A stretch of DNA of 64,000 nucleotides from the NCBI GenBank assembly GCA_913055635.1, contig CAJXLK010000018.1, positions 17,690-81,689 of the forward strand, written 5' to 3'. The position numbers were made by a program, and so were the translations under genes. How positions within the stretch are numbered: position 1 is the stretch's first letter; each line of letters opens with the position of its first letter. Positions 58,267-64,000 of the stretch are shown here, piece after piece. The notes under the pieces were generated by a model. That model was not told the DNA's origin, searched no databases, and saw only the letters and a list, made by a program, of their open reading frames with translations. This DNA is from an uncultured Bacteroidota bacterium. GTDB lineage: Bacteria > Bacteroidota > Bacteroidia > Bacteroidales > UBA12077.

Positions 58267-59531
58267 TGTCTCTGGTTTGTTTTGATGTTCAATTGATTGA
58301 GGGTCTGAAAAAAATCGGGGCATGATTTTTTCACTGCCTGGCTTTGCTGTATCAGGATGGGTTTTTGGGCTTTTAAAGCCAGTATGGCAGAAGCCATAGC
58401 CATGCGGTGATCGCCGTGTGAATTGACGGTACTGCCTTGTGGTGTTCCGCCTGCGATTTTTAGCACATCGCCTTGTTCGCAAGTAGCCTGGATGCCGTTC
58501 TCGCTGAGTATTTTAACCAGGGCTACAGCCCGGTTGCTTTCCTTGTGCCGCAGGCGGTGAACCCCCCGAATGGAAGAGACGCCGTCTGCATAGGCTGCTA
58601 ATGCCGCCAGGGGAGGGAACAGGTCGGGGCAATGGGTGGCATCAAAATCGAAGGCCTGCAGGGAAGCAGGACTTTGGACGGAGAAGTACTGCCCGTCAAA
58701 GGAACAAGGTACTCCGGCCTTATCGAGGGCTTCCAGGATTCGTCGGTCGGCCTGCGGGCTTTGGGGATGAAGGCCCCACAGTTGGATATGGCCATTGATG
58801 GCAGCCCCGGCCATCAAAAAAGCTGCATTGCTCCAGTCGCCTTCGATGTGAAGGGTGGTTGGTCGGTAACTTTGTCGTCCGGGAATCTCGAAGCTTTTGT
58901 AATCCCTGTGGTGGAATTTTATGCCAAAATGCTGCAGCACATGGAGGGTCATATCAATGTAGGGAATGCTTTTGAGCTGGTCCACAGTAATGGTGGAGTT
59001 GCCCGAAGCCAATGGAAGGGCGAAGAGGAGGCCGGAGAGAAACTGAGACCCCAGGGCCCCGTTCATCTCAATGGCTCCTCCCGTCAGGGGGCCCTTAACC
59101 CATACCGGGGGATAACCGTTTTGGGTTTGGCACCAGCCGCCGGCTTGCTTTAACAGGTTTTCAAATGCCCCCATCGGACGGTTTTTGAGAGATCCCCTCC
59201 CGGTAATGGCAATGGTTTGGTCCAGAAGAGCAGCCACCGGTGTGATCAACCGCATCCCTAAACCCGATTCGCCGGCATTCAGCTTTTGAGAGGCCGGCAC
59301 GAGCATCTTTCCTCCCTGGATGAACCAGCGGTCTGCAGCCTGGGTTACCTGAGCCCCCAGGTTCTTGATCATCCCCAGCATATGGTGCTCATCCTCACTC
59401 AACCCCGGATGAACCAGATCACTCTTCCCCCGCGAGAGCAGGCCGGCAAGAAGACCCCGCTGGGTATGGCTCTTGGAGGCAGGCGCTTTGACCTTCCCCT
59501 CCATAACAGATGGATAAACCCTGGTTTGCAT
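58263..59531 (-). CDS. aroA: 3-phosphoshikimate 1-carboxyvinyltransferase (EPSP synthase)
   Basis: Adds enolpyruvate from PEP to shikimate 3-phosphate in the common aromatic pathway. 422 residues. The N-terminal PEP-binding APASKSHTQRGLLAGLLSRG carries the family's Lys-Ser pair. NAGESGLGMRLITPVAAL contains the GTSGTxxR-related loop, with SGLGMR instead of the usual GNAGTAMR. QFLSGLLFALPLA and the C-terminal LRHKESNRAVALVKILSENG and DHRMAMASAILAL are normal. It is coupled to tyrA by a 4-bp overlap and follows the DAHP synthase gene by 16 bp. Confidence 0.94.
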   Translation of the reverse strand: MQTRVYPSVMEGKVKAPASKSHTQRGLLAGLLSRGKSDLVHPGLSEDEHHMLGMIKNLGAQVTQAADRWFIQGGKMLVPASQKLNAGESGLGMRLITPVAALLDQTIAITGRGSLKNRPMGAFENLLKQAGGWCQTQNGYPPVWVKGPLTGGAIEMNGALGSQFLSGLLFALPLASGNSTITVDQLKSIPYIDMTLHVLQHFGIKFHHRDYKSFEIPGRQSYRPTTLHIEGDWSNAAFLMAGAAINGHIQLWGLHPQSPQADRRILEALDKAGVPCSFDGQYFSVQSPASLQAFDFDATHCPDLFPPLAALAAYADGVSSIRGVHRLRHKESNRAVALVKILSENGIQATCEQGDVLKIAGGTPQGSTVNSHGDHRMAMASAILALKAQKPILIQQSQAVKKSCPDFFQTLNQLNIKTNQRQ

Positions 59532-59547
59532 GTTGTTTTAGCTTGAT

Positions 59548-60669
59548 TTATCGATGGTGTTCATGTTTTCTCCCGGCCGAAGCATCCTGGTTTTGCTTGT
59601 CTTTCTGACGTTCAAGAGATTCCTTATGAATGATTTTAAATACTGACTCGATGAACCTTCGGCTCATCCCCTTTTGTTGTCCACGGGCTACCCGGCGGGC
59701 CATCAGTTTTTGCCATCGCTCCTTTTGCAACAGGTTCAGCCGGTGTTTGGCCTTTACATGGGCTATCTCCTGACTGACCTGCATCCTTTGACCCATGATC
59801 TCCAGCAGGCGGTCATCAAGCTGATCGATCTGCTGTCTTAGATGGACCAGCTCCTCAGCCTTTGCCCCTGGTTCGTTATTGATCTCAATGTTTAGCTGTT
59901 CTAGCAGGTGTTGAAACATCTGCGGGGTGATTTGCTGATGGGAGTCGCTTAGGGCCTTTTCGGGCTGATGGTGAACTTCAATCATCAACCCGTCCATCTG
60001 CAGATGCAGGGCTTTTTTAGCCGTTTCATACAACAACTCCCGGTCCCCGGTGGTGTGGCTGGGGTCATGGATCAGTGGCAGATCCGGAATTCTTCTTTTT
60101 AACTCCAGGGGAATTTCCCATTGGGGTGGATTGCGCAATGCACTTTTTGCATAACAGGAAAAGCCTCGATGTATCGCCCCGATTTTTTTAAGCCCATGCT
60201 TGTTGAACCGTTCCATGGCTCCTATCCATAAGGACAAGTCAGGGCTGATGGGGTTTTTAACCAGCACCGGAATGTTGGTTCCCTTCAGGGCCCGGGCAAT
60301 CTCTTCCACGGTGAATGGATTGGCGGTGCTTCGGGCACCAATCCACATGACATCCATGTGATGAGCCAGGGCCTGTTCAGCATGCCAGGGCGTGGCCACT
60401 TCAACGGCTACCTGCATACCCGTTCTCTGGCGAACCTTTTGCAACCATGGCAACCCCTGACTCCCTACCCCCTGAAAATCGCCCGGACGGGTACGGGGCT
60501 TCCAAATTCCCGCCCGATAAAGACCTAGCCCGTATCGGCTTAAAGCTTCTGCAATATGCATGACTTGCTGCTGAGATTCCGCACTGCAGGGCCCGGCAAT
60601 GACCAGAGATCCCCGCTTTTGGTCCGGGCTGCTGAAACCCAGGGCTTGTAGGTCTAATTCTGAATCCAT
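59548..60669 (-). CDS. bifunctional DAHP synthase / chorismate mutase
   Basis: First committed step and a branch-point step of aromatic synthesis in one 373-residue protein. Residues ~20-265 are a KDPG-aldolase-type DAHP synthase: VIAGPCSAES, RAGIWKPRTRPGDFQGVG, ARSTANPFTVEEIA, VLVKNPISPDLSLWIGA and IHDPSHTTGDRELL, with the metal-binding Cys and His residues. Residues ~275-360 are an AroQ-type chorismate mutase (LRQQIDQLDDRLLEIMGQRM, QEIAHVKAKHR). In other bacteria the mutase domain is often used for feedback by prephenate. It is first in the operon with aroA and tyrA. Transcription enters through a long leader with two attenuator-like hairpins. Confidence 0.94.
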   Translation of the reverse strand: MDSELDLQALGFSSPDQKRGSLVIAGPCSAESQQQVMHIAEALSRYGLGLYRAGIWKPRTRPGDFQGVGSQGLPWLQKVRQRTGMQVAVEVATPWHAEQALAHHMDVMWIGARSTANPFTVEEIARALKGTNIPVLVKNPISPDLSLWIGAMERFNKHGLKKIGAIHRGFSCYAKSALRNPPQWEIPLELKRRIPDLPLIHDPSHTTGDRELLYETAKKALHLQMDGLMIEVHHQPEKALSDSHQQITPQMFQHLLEQLNIEINNEPGAKAEELVHLRQQIDQLDDRLLEIMGQRMQVSQEIAHVKAKHRLNLLQKERWQKLMARRVARGQQKGMSRRFIESVFKIIHKESLERQKDKQNQDASAGRKHEHHR

Positions 60670-60691
60670 AGGTTGATAGGTTTGAATTTAT

Positions 60692-60722
60692 AAAAAAAAG
60701 CCCCGTCCTCGCGGACAGGGCT
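60692..60722 (-). terminator. attenuator 2: terminator with competing antiterminator
   Basis: The minus strand reads AGCCCTGTCC-GCGA-GGACGGGGCT followed by eight T residues (60699-60692). The 5' arm (60722-60711) can instead pair with GCGGACGGGG at 60760-60751, which lies within the second leader ORF (10 bp, one G-U). Formation of that earlier pair would prevent the terminator. It lies 23 bp before the DAHP synthase start. Confidence 0.7.
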
Positions 60723-60729
60723 ATGCAAT

Positions 60730-60783
60730 TTACTGGCAAAATGGATCAATCCCCGTCCGCCTGATTGTGTAAAAGATAATCAT
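60730..60783 (-). CDS. putative leader peptide 2 (17 residues)
   Basis: ATG 60783 reads MIIFYTIRRTGIDPFCQ and stops at TAA 60730. A clear GGAGG (minus-strand CGGAGGT) precedes the ATG by about 1-2 bases of spacing, unusual strength for Bacteroidota. Phe-Tyr codons come just before RRTG, whose codons make up the antiterminator arm of attenuator 2. If charged tRNA-Phe/Tyr is short, a stalled ribosome should leave that arm free. It may be coincidental, since the peptide is short and Phe/Tyr number only three or so. Confidence 0.55.
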   Translation of the reverse strand: MIIFYTIRRTGIDPFCQ

Positions 60784-60828
60784 ACCTCCGACCGGAAACC
60801 GCCCGGTAGCACCCGGCTGCCTGAAAAT

Positions 60829-60898
60829 AAAAAATCCCGAAGGAACCCTTCGGGATTATTGTTTGCTGGTAGAAACCATACCTCATACAATAATCCCG
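60829..60898 (-). promoter_or_regulatory. attenuator 1: terminator with perfect 12-bp antiterminator
   Basis: Terminator hairpin on the minus strand: AATCCCGAAGG-GTT-CCTTCGGGATT (60857-60833, 11-bp stem), followed by a T-rich run to 60825. Its 5' arm overlaps ACAATAATCCCG (60862-60851), which is exactly complementary over 12 bp to CGGGATTATTGT at 60898-60887, in the final codons of leader peptide 1. The two structures are mutually exclusive, as in classical trp/phe attenuators. Confidence 0.78.
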
Positions 60899-60963
60899 TT
60901 TTGGATCGCATAAATGCTCCAGTAATAATACATGTGGGAAAATTGTCTGTGATTGCCCTTCAT
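60883..60963 (-). CDS. putative leader peptide 1, aromatic-rich (26 residues)
   Basis: From ATG 60963 the peptide starts MKGNHRQFSH, continues MYYYWSIYAIQNGIIV and stops at TGA 60883. It contains four Tyr, one Trp and one Phe in 26 residues, with Tyr-Tyr-Tyr-Trp consecutive. The control codons lie 20-40 nt before the antiterminator arm (60898-60887), and the stop codon lies just past it. A ribosome that finishes would cover the arm and permit termination; one stalled at Tyr or Trp would not. The start is about 18 nt after the predicted transcription start. The second ATG at 60933 is an alternative start. Confidence 0.75.
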   Translation of the reverse strand: MKGNHRQFSHMYYYWSIYAIQNGIIV

Positions 60964-60987
60964 GGTCGAAGATTTTGTATTCATTGA

Positions 60988-61019
60988 CAAAACTAATGAA
61001 TATTTATTTGGATTGCAAA
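60988..61019 (-). promoter_or_regulatory. consensus promoter of the aromatic operon
   Basis: On the minus strand TTTG (61019-61016), 20-bp spacer, TAGTTTTG (60995-60988): a full match to TTTG-N17-23-TAnnTTTG. It lies in the 62-bp gap between the der stop and leader peptide 1. Expected start near 60981. Confidence 0.75.
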
Positions 61020-61025
61020 ATTCCT

Positions 61026-62336
61026 TCATTTTTTTCGAAAGTAGATCTGAATGGGAACCCCTTTGAAATCAAAGTTTTTCCTCAATACATTCTCCAGATA
61101 TCTTTTATAGGGATCCTTGATGGCCTGGGGATAGTTACAGAAAAAAGCAAAAGCCGGGGCATAGGTATGGAGTTGGGTTGCGTACTTTATTTGTATGTAC
61201 CGACCGCCTACTGCAGGTGGTGGATTTTGGTCCACGGCCTGCTGGATGATTCGGTTTAGTTTAGCGGTGGAAACCCGCCTTTTCCGGTTTTGATAAACCT
61301 GCCACGCTGTATCCAGTACTTTGAGCAGCCTTTGTTTGTAAATGGCAGATATAAACAGGATGGGCACATCTACAAAGGGGGAAATTTTGTTTTTTATCAG
61401 CTGGGTGTATTCATTGGCCGTTCGGCTGTCCTTTTCAATCAGGTCCCATTTGTTGACCAGCAGGACCACCCCCCTTTTGTTTTTCTGAATCAGCCCGAAG
61501 ATATTCAGGTCCTGGGATTCAAGGTCCTGGGTGGCGTCGATCATCAACAGGCAGACATCGGCTTGTTCGATTGAGCGGATGGCACGCATCACCGAATAAA
61601 ACTCCACATCTTCATGGACTTTCCCTTTTTTTCTCAAACCGGCCGTATCGACCAGGATGAATTCGTGGTTGAACTTGGTGTACCGCGAGAAGGTGGAATC
61701 CCGGGTGGTACCGGCCTGCGGTGTGACAATGTTGCGGTCCTCCCCGATCAGGCTGTTGATCAGCGAAGATTTGCCCACATTGGGCCGGCCAACGACGGTA
61801 TATCGGGGCACCTTTTCTTCCTCCCGGGAAACCTCGTGAGGCTGGATGAGAGGAATGATTTGATCCAGCAGATCGCCCGTGCCTGAACCATGGAGCGATG
61901 AGATGCAATAAATCTCTCCCAGGCCCAGCCCGTAAAACTCAGTGGCATCATAGCGGCGTTGGAGGTTGTCGACCTTGTTGACCACCACCAGCACCTGTTT
62001 CTGGGTCTTTCTGAGCATATCTGCTACGGCTTCATCCAAATCGGTGATGCCACTGGTCACATCCACCACCAAAAGAATCAGGGCCGATTCTTCGATGGCA
62101 ATGGCCACCTGCTGGCGAATGGCCGATTCGTAAACATCATCCGAATGAACCACATATCCGCCGGTGTCAATGATGTTAAACACCTGGCCTTCCCATTCAA
62201 CCTGTCCGTAATGGCGGTCGCGGGTGACTCCACTGGTCTCATCCACAATGGCCTTGCGCGATTCAATCAGCCGGTTGAACAGGGTCGATTTGCCTACATT
62301 GGGCCGACCTACGATGGCTACCGTATCCTTTAACAT
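61026..62336 (-). CDS. der: ribosome biogenesis GTPase Der
   Basis: Double GTPase required for 50S subunit assembly. 436 residues. First G domain: GRPNVGKSTLFN, DTGG, NKVD (VVNKVDNL). Second G domain: GRPNVGKSSLINSL, DTAG (ILVDTAGLRKKGK) and NKWD (LLVNKWDLI). The C-terminal KH-like domain follows (~350-436, PAVGGRYIQIKYATQLHTYA, KFVLF-equivalent APAFAFFCNYP). Both G domains look complete. The gene is read in the same direction as era and the short gene between them, with a 2-bp gap to the upstream short gene. Confidence 0.96.
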   Translation of the reverse strand: MLKDTVAIVGRPNVGKSTLFNRLIESRKAIVDETSGVTRDRHYGQVEWEGQVFNIIDTGGYVVHSDDVYESAIRQQVAIAIEESALILLVVDVTSGITDLDEAVADMLRKTQKQVLVVVNKVDNLQRRYDATEFYGLGLGEIYCISSLHGSGTGDLLDQIIPLIQPHEVSREEEKVPRYTVVGRPNVGKSSLINSLIGEDRNIVTPQAGTTRDSTFSRYTKFNHEFILVDTAGLRKKGKVHEDVEFYSVMRAIRSIEQADVCLLMIDATQDLESQDLNIFGLIQKNKRGVVLLVNKWDLIEKDSRTANEYTQLIKNKISPFVDVPILFISAIYKQRLLKVLDTAWQVYQNRKRRVSTAKLNRIIQQAVDQNPPPAVGGRYIQIKYATQLHTYAPAFAFFCNYPQAIKDPYKRYLENVLRKNFDFKGVPIQIYFRKK

Positions 62337-62338
62337 GG

Positions 62339-62689
62339 CTAGTAGATGAATTTTGACTCTATTTGGTCCATTCGCTCAAGAAGCTGCTGGGCCGAAGCCC
62401 TGAGAGAAGCTTTTTGCTCCTGCAAATCCGCCTGCCCGGGTTGACTCTGGTTGAGGTAGTCCAGTGAAAGAGCCGCCTGCTCCCGGCTTTGACGAAATAA
62501 GCCCGCAAAATCCTCATTTGCCTCCGCTTCCAGGCAATCGGTTAACAGCTGATAAACCTGCCCGCCTGCCTGTTTAAGCCTGGCAGCAACCTTTTGCCCT
62601 GATTCACCACATTGATGCTCCAGCGACCGGGCGTAACCGATGACATTCACCGAGTACAGGTACGCTTGTTTTTCCAGTTCTACCATCAT
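62339..62689 (-). CDS. small helical protein of unknown function between era and der
   Basis: 116 residues, rich in Gln, Ala, Leu and Glu, with heptad-like spacing suggesting a four-helix bundle or coiled coil (ARSLEHQCGESGQKVAARLK and QEQKASLRASAQQLLERMDQ-like segments). Two ATG codons in a row (62689 and 62686) are possible starts. No signal peptide, membrane helix or named domain was recognised. It does not match the S23/four-helix-bundle family I know. Gaps are 4 bp to era and 2 bp to der, so it is cotranscribed with two ribosome-assembly GTPases. Confidence 0.7.
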   Translation of the reverse strand: MMVELEKQAYLYSVNVIGYARSLEHQCGESGQKVAARLKQAGGQVYQLLTDCLEAEANEDFAGLFRQSREQAALSLDYLNQSQPGQADLQEQKASLRASAQQLLERMDQIESKFIY

Positions 62690-62693
62690 GGTC

Positions 62694-63575
62694 TTAATTG
62701 TTGTATCCTGACGATTTTAAAAATCCTTCCTTGTCACGCCATTCCCGGTGAACCTTTACATAAAGGTCGAGAAAAACCTTCTTCCCGTATAACGCCTCCA
62801 ACTCCTGGCGGGCCAATACCCCAACCTTTTTGATCGCCTCCCCCCGGGCTCCTATTAAAATGGCCTTCTGACTTCTCCTCAGCACGTAAATGGTCACCCG
62901 CAGACTCAGCAAATCTTCACTATCCTTGAACTCCTCAATTTGAACCTCCGTCGAGTAGGGAACCTCCTTCTCATAGTGGATGAAAATTTTTTCCCGGATG
63001 ATCTCCGCCACAAAAAAACGCTCCGTTTTATTGGTTAGTGCATCCTCCGGGTAATAAGGGGGATGCCCGGGCAGCTGCTCGAGGACCTGCTCATAGAGGG
63101 CATCGATGTTGTAAGCCTTTAAAGCTGAAACCGGCACAATATGAGCCTGGGGGAAAATCCCCTGCCAAAGTTCCACCAGCTTCTCGGTCTCTTCCTCGGA
63201 AACCAGATCAATCTTGTTGATCGCCAGTATGATCGGTACCTTTGCCCGGGCTATGCGGTCCAGATAAGCCTTGTTTTTGTCGTATTTTTCCTTTACATCG
63301 GTGATGTATAATAGGATATCCGCATCCTCCATGGCCCGGTCAATGTAGGCCAGCATCTTTTCCTGCAGCTTGTAATGAGGATTCAAAATGCCCGGGGTGT
63401 CCGAATAAATGATCTGGAAATTTTCCCCGCTTACAATGCCCTGAATCCGCTGCCGCGTCGTCTGAGCCTTTGAAGTGATGATCGACAATTTTTCCCCCAC
63501 CAGCAAATTCATCAAAGTGGACTTGCCTACATTGGGATTGCCGATGATATTTACAAAACCTGCCTTATGCTCCAT
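62694..63575 (-). CDS. era: GTPase Era
   Basis: Essential 30S assembly GTPase that binds 16S rRNA near its 3' end. 293 residues: G1 GNPNVGKSTLMN, G3 DTPG (IYSDTPGILNPHYKLQ), G4 NKID (ILAINKIDLV), then the C-terminal KH domain with EIIREKIFIHYEKEVPYSTEV and AILIGARGEAIKKVGVLARQ-type motif (GXXG as GARG). Length and motifs are normal. It is followed by the unknown helical gene and der. A terminator and the end of a sigma factor gene lie upstream. Confidence 0.96.
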   Translation of the reverse strand: MEHKAGFVNIIGNPNVGKSTLMNLLVGEKLSIITSKAQTTRQRIQGIVSGENFQIIYSDTPGILNPHYKLQEKMLAYIDRAMEDADILLYITDVKEKYDKNKAYLDRIARAKVPIILAINKIDLVSEEETEKLVELWQGIFPQAHIVPVSALKAYNIDALYEQVLEQLPGHPPYYPEDALTNKTERFFVAEIIREKIFIHYEKEVPYSTEVQIEEFKDSEDLLSLRVTIYVLRRSQKAILIGARGEAIKKVGVLARQELEALYGKKVFLDLYVKVHREWRDKEGFLKSSGYNN

Positions 63576-63660
63576 CGAAGCTTCCTTTTAAAGTGCACAA
63601 AAATAATATATTTTTTTGGCTTCCTTTATCTTCTTTCCATTCAGCTGGCCGGACCCATAA

Positions 63661-63694
63661 AAAAAGGGATGCTCTCAAGAGAACACCCCTTTTT
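63661..63694. terminator. terminator after the sigma factor gene
   Basis: Imperfect hairpin: AAAAAGGG arm (63661-63668) with CCCTTTTT (63887-equivalent at 63687-63694), extended by CTCT/AGAG around an AA loop. The minus strand ends in a T-run, so it fits transcription leaving the sigma factor gene; the plus strand also ends in T residues. It lies 24 bp beyond the sigma factor stop. Confidence 0.6.
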
Positions 63695-63717
63695 CATGGC
63701 TTTTGACTGTTTAACGT

Positions 63718-64000
63718 TCAGTAATCCTCTAACTTTTCGGATAACTTTTTGCGTGTGAAAAAAATGCGGCTCTTTACCGTGCCAATTTTTAGATTCAATT
63801 GCTCGGCAATCTCTTTGTACTTATATCCAGAGAGAAACATTTTGAAGGGTACCCTGAATTCGTCGGGAAGCTCCTGGATCTTTTTGTTGATTTCAATGAT
63901 GGCATATTCGCTGTCGGGTTTTACCGGAGCCCGGTCTTCCGCCTGGTTCAGAAAATAATTGTTTTCCGTTTTATCGTTGTGGGTGTTTTCTTTTTGTTTT
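63718..64000 (-). CDS. ECF-type RNA polymerase sigma factor, C-terminal part only
   Basis: The visible 94 residues end in a sigma-70 region 4: EINKKIQELPDEFRVPFKMF, then SGYKYKEIAEQLNLKIGTVK and SRIFFTRKKLSEKLEDY. The helix-turn-helix is the EIAEQLNLKIGTVKSR segment that reads the -35 element in ECF sigma factors. Upstream are linker residues rich in Asn, Lys and Glu. Region 2 lies outside the window, so the group and any anti-sigma partner cannot be determined. Confidence 0.85.
   Translation of the reverse strand, partial: KQKENTHNDKTENNYFLNQAEDRAPVKPDSEYAIIEINKKIQELPDEFRVPFKMFLSGYKYKEIAEQLNLKIGTVKSRIFFTRKKLSEKLEDY

Noticed and set aside
58267..58482. N-terminal extension of tyrA by 72 residues
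   Set aside because: It lies wholly inside aroA in another frame, is Arg/Lys/Pro-rich without family similarity, and the ATGA overlap marks the true start.
60829..60860. Hairpin read as simple terminator of der
   Set aside because: A consensus promoter and the aromatic ORF lie between der and the hairpin, and the perfect antiterminator arm needs explanation. It may additionally end der transcripts, but that does not account for the whole arrangement.
1..64000. tRNA, rRNA, integrase, transposase or prophage genes
   Set aside because: No cloverleaf-type sequence, rRNA motif or mobile-element protein signature was recognised anywhere in the window.

Overview
The window is a chromosomal segment of a Bacteroidota bacterium, probably class Bacteroidia (a Marinilabiliales-like lineage would fit, but the rank below phylum is a guess). 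The evidence is the gene content: an rsfS-ftsH-cdsA-psd operon, an S46 dipeptidyl peptidase, a SusC-style TonB receptor with an N-terminal carboxypeptidase-like domain, a fused DAHP synthase/chorismate mutase, DUF4919, and large families of MacB-like permeases. Several promoters also fit the Bacteroidota consensus TTTG-N17-23-TAnnTTTG. No rRNA, tRNA, CRISPR array, transposase or phage gene was found.

Layout. 1-6.9 kb: housekeeping genes. The operon rsfS-ftsH-cdsA-psd (minus) diverges from birA; then come a START-like protein, pyrE and a Nudix hydrolase. 7.0-13.2 kb (minus): a thioredoxin-fold lipid/envelope-type protein, coaD, a helical-backbone metal/cobalamin receptor without a signal peptide, and a large EndoQ-UvrD fusion likely to act in repair of deaminated DNA. 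13.7-26.4 kb (plus): five consecutive ~790-residue MacB/FtsX-type permeases with no ATPase among them. 26.5-30.3 kb: an unknown protein, an NTF2-like secreted protein and an S46 peptidase. 30.6-38 kb: a complete MacAB-type export operon (adaptor, ATPase, two single-unit permeases) followed by an NtrC-type regulator and its histidine kinase. 38.2-43.5 kb (minus): an S9-like hydrolase, small membrane proteins, YccF and a TonB receptor. 43.8-49.3 kb: another ~790-residue permease, divergent from a second NtrC-type regulator/kinase pair. 49.6-55.1 kb: a TamA/BamA-like outer-membrane protein with TamB. 55.2-57 kb: a coiled-coil periplasmic protein and DUF4919. 57.5-60.7 kb (minus): aromatic amino-acid genes (DAHP synthase-chorismate mutase, aroA, tyrA). 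61-64 kb (minus): der, an unknown helical protein, era and the end of an ECF sigma factor.

How the genes work together. The most distinctive theme is a network of MacB-like permeases apparently controlled by sigma-54. Good -24/-12 elements (TGGC-N7-TTGC/A) precede the adaptor gene and two permeases, and a weaker one precedes the permease at 46.2 kb. Three of these have a perfect palindrome 55-110 bp upstream, where an enhancer-binding protein would sit. The two NtrC-type regulator/kinase pairs are the natural candidates. One palindrome also overlaps a housekeeping-type promoter for its own regulator gene, which suggests autoregulation. A 60-bp imperfect inverted repeat (family B) is found only in the leaders of these permease genes. 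A second repeat, a 16-bp GC-rich palindrome in arrays (family A), fills five intergenic gaps.

The second theme is the leader of the aromatic operon (60.69-61.02 kb). It has a consensus promoter, a leader peptide with Tyr-Tyr-Tyr-Trp codons, and a terminator with a perfect 12-bp competing antiterminator. A second short ORF follows, with its own Shine-Dalgarno sequence and Phe-Tyr codons, then a second terminator with a competing pairing. This reads as tandem transcription attenuation and is the strongest candidate here for an undescribed regulatory arrangement.
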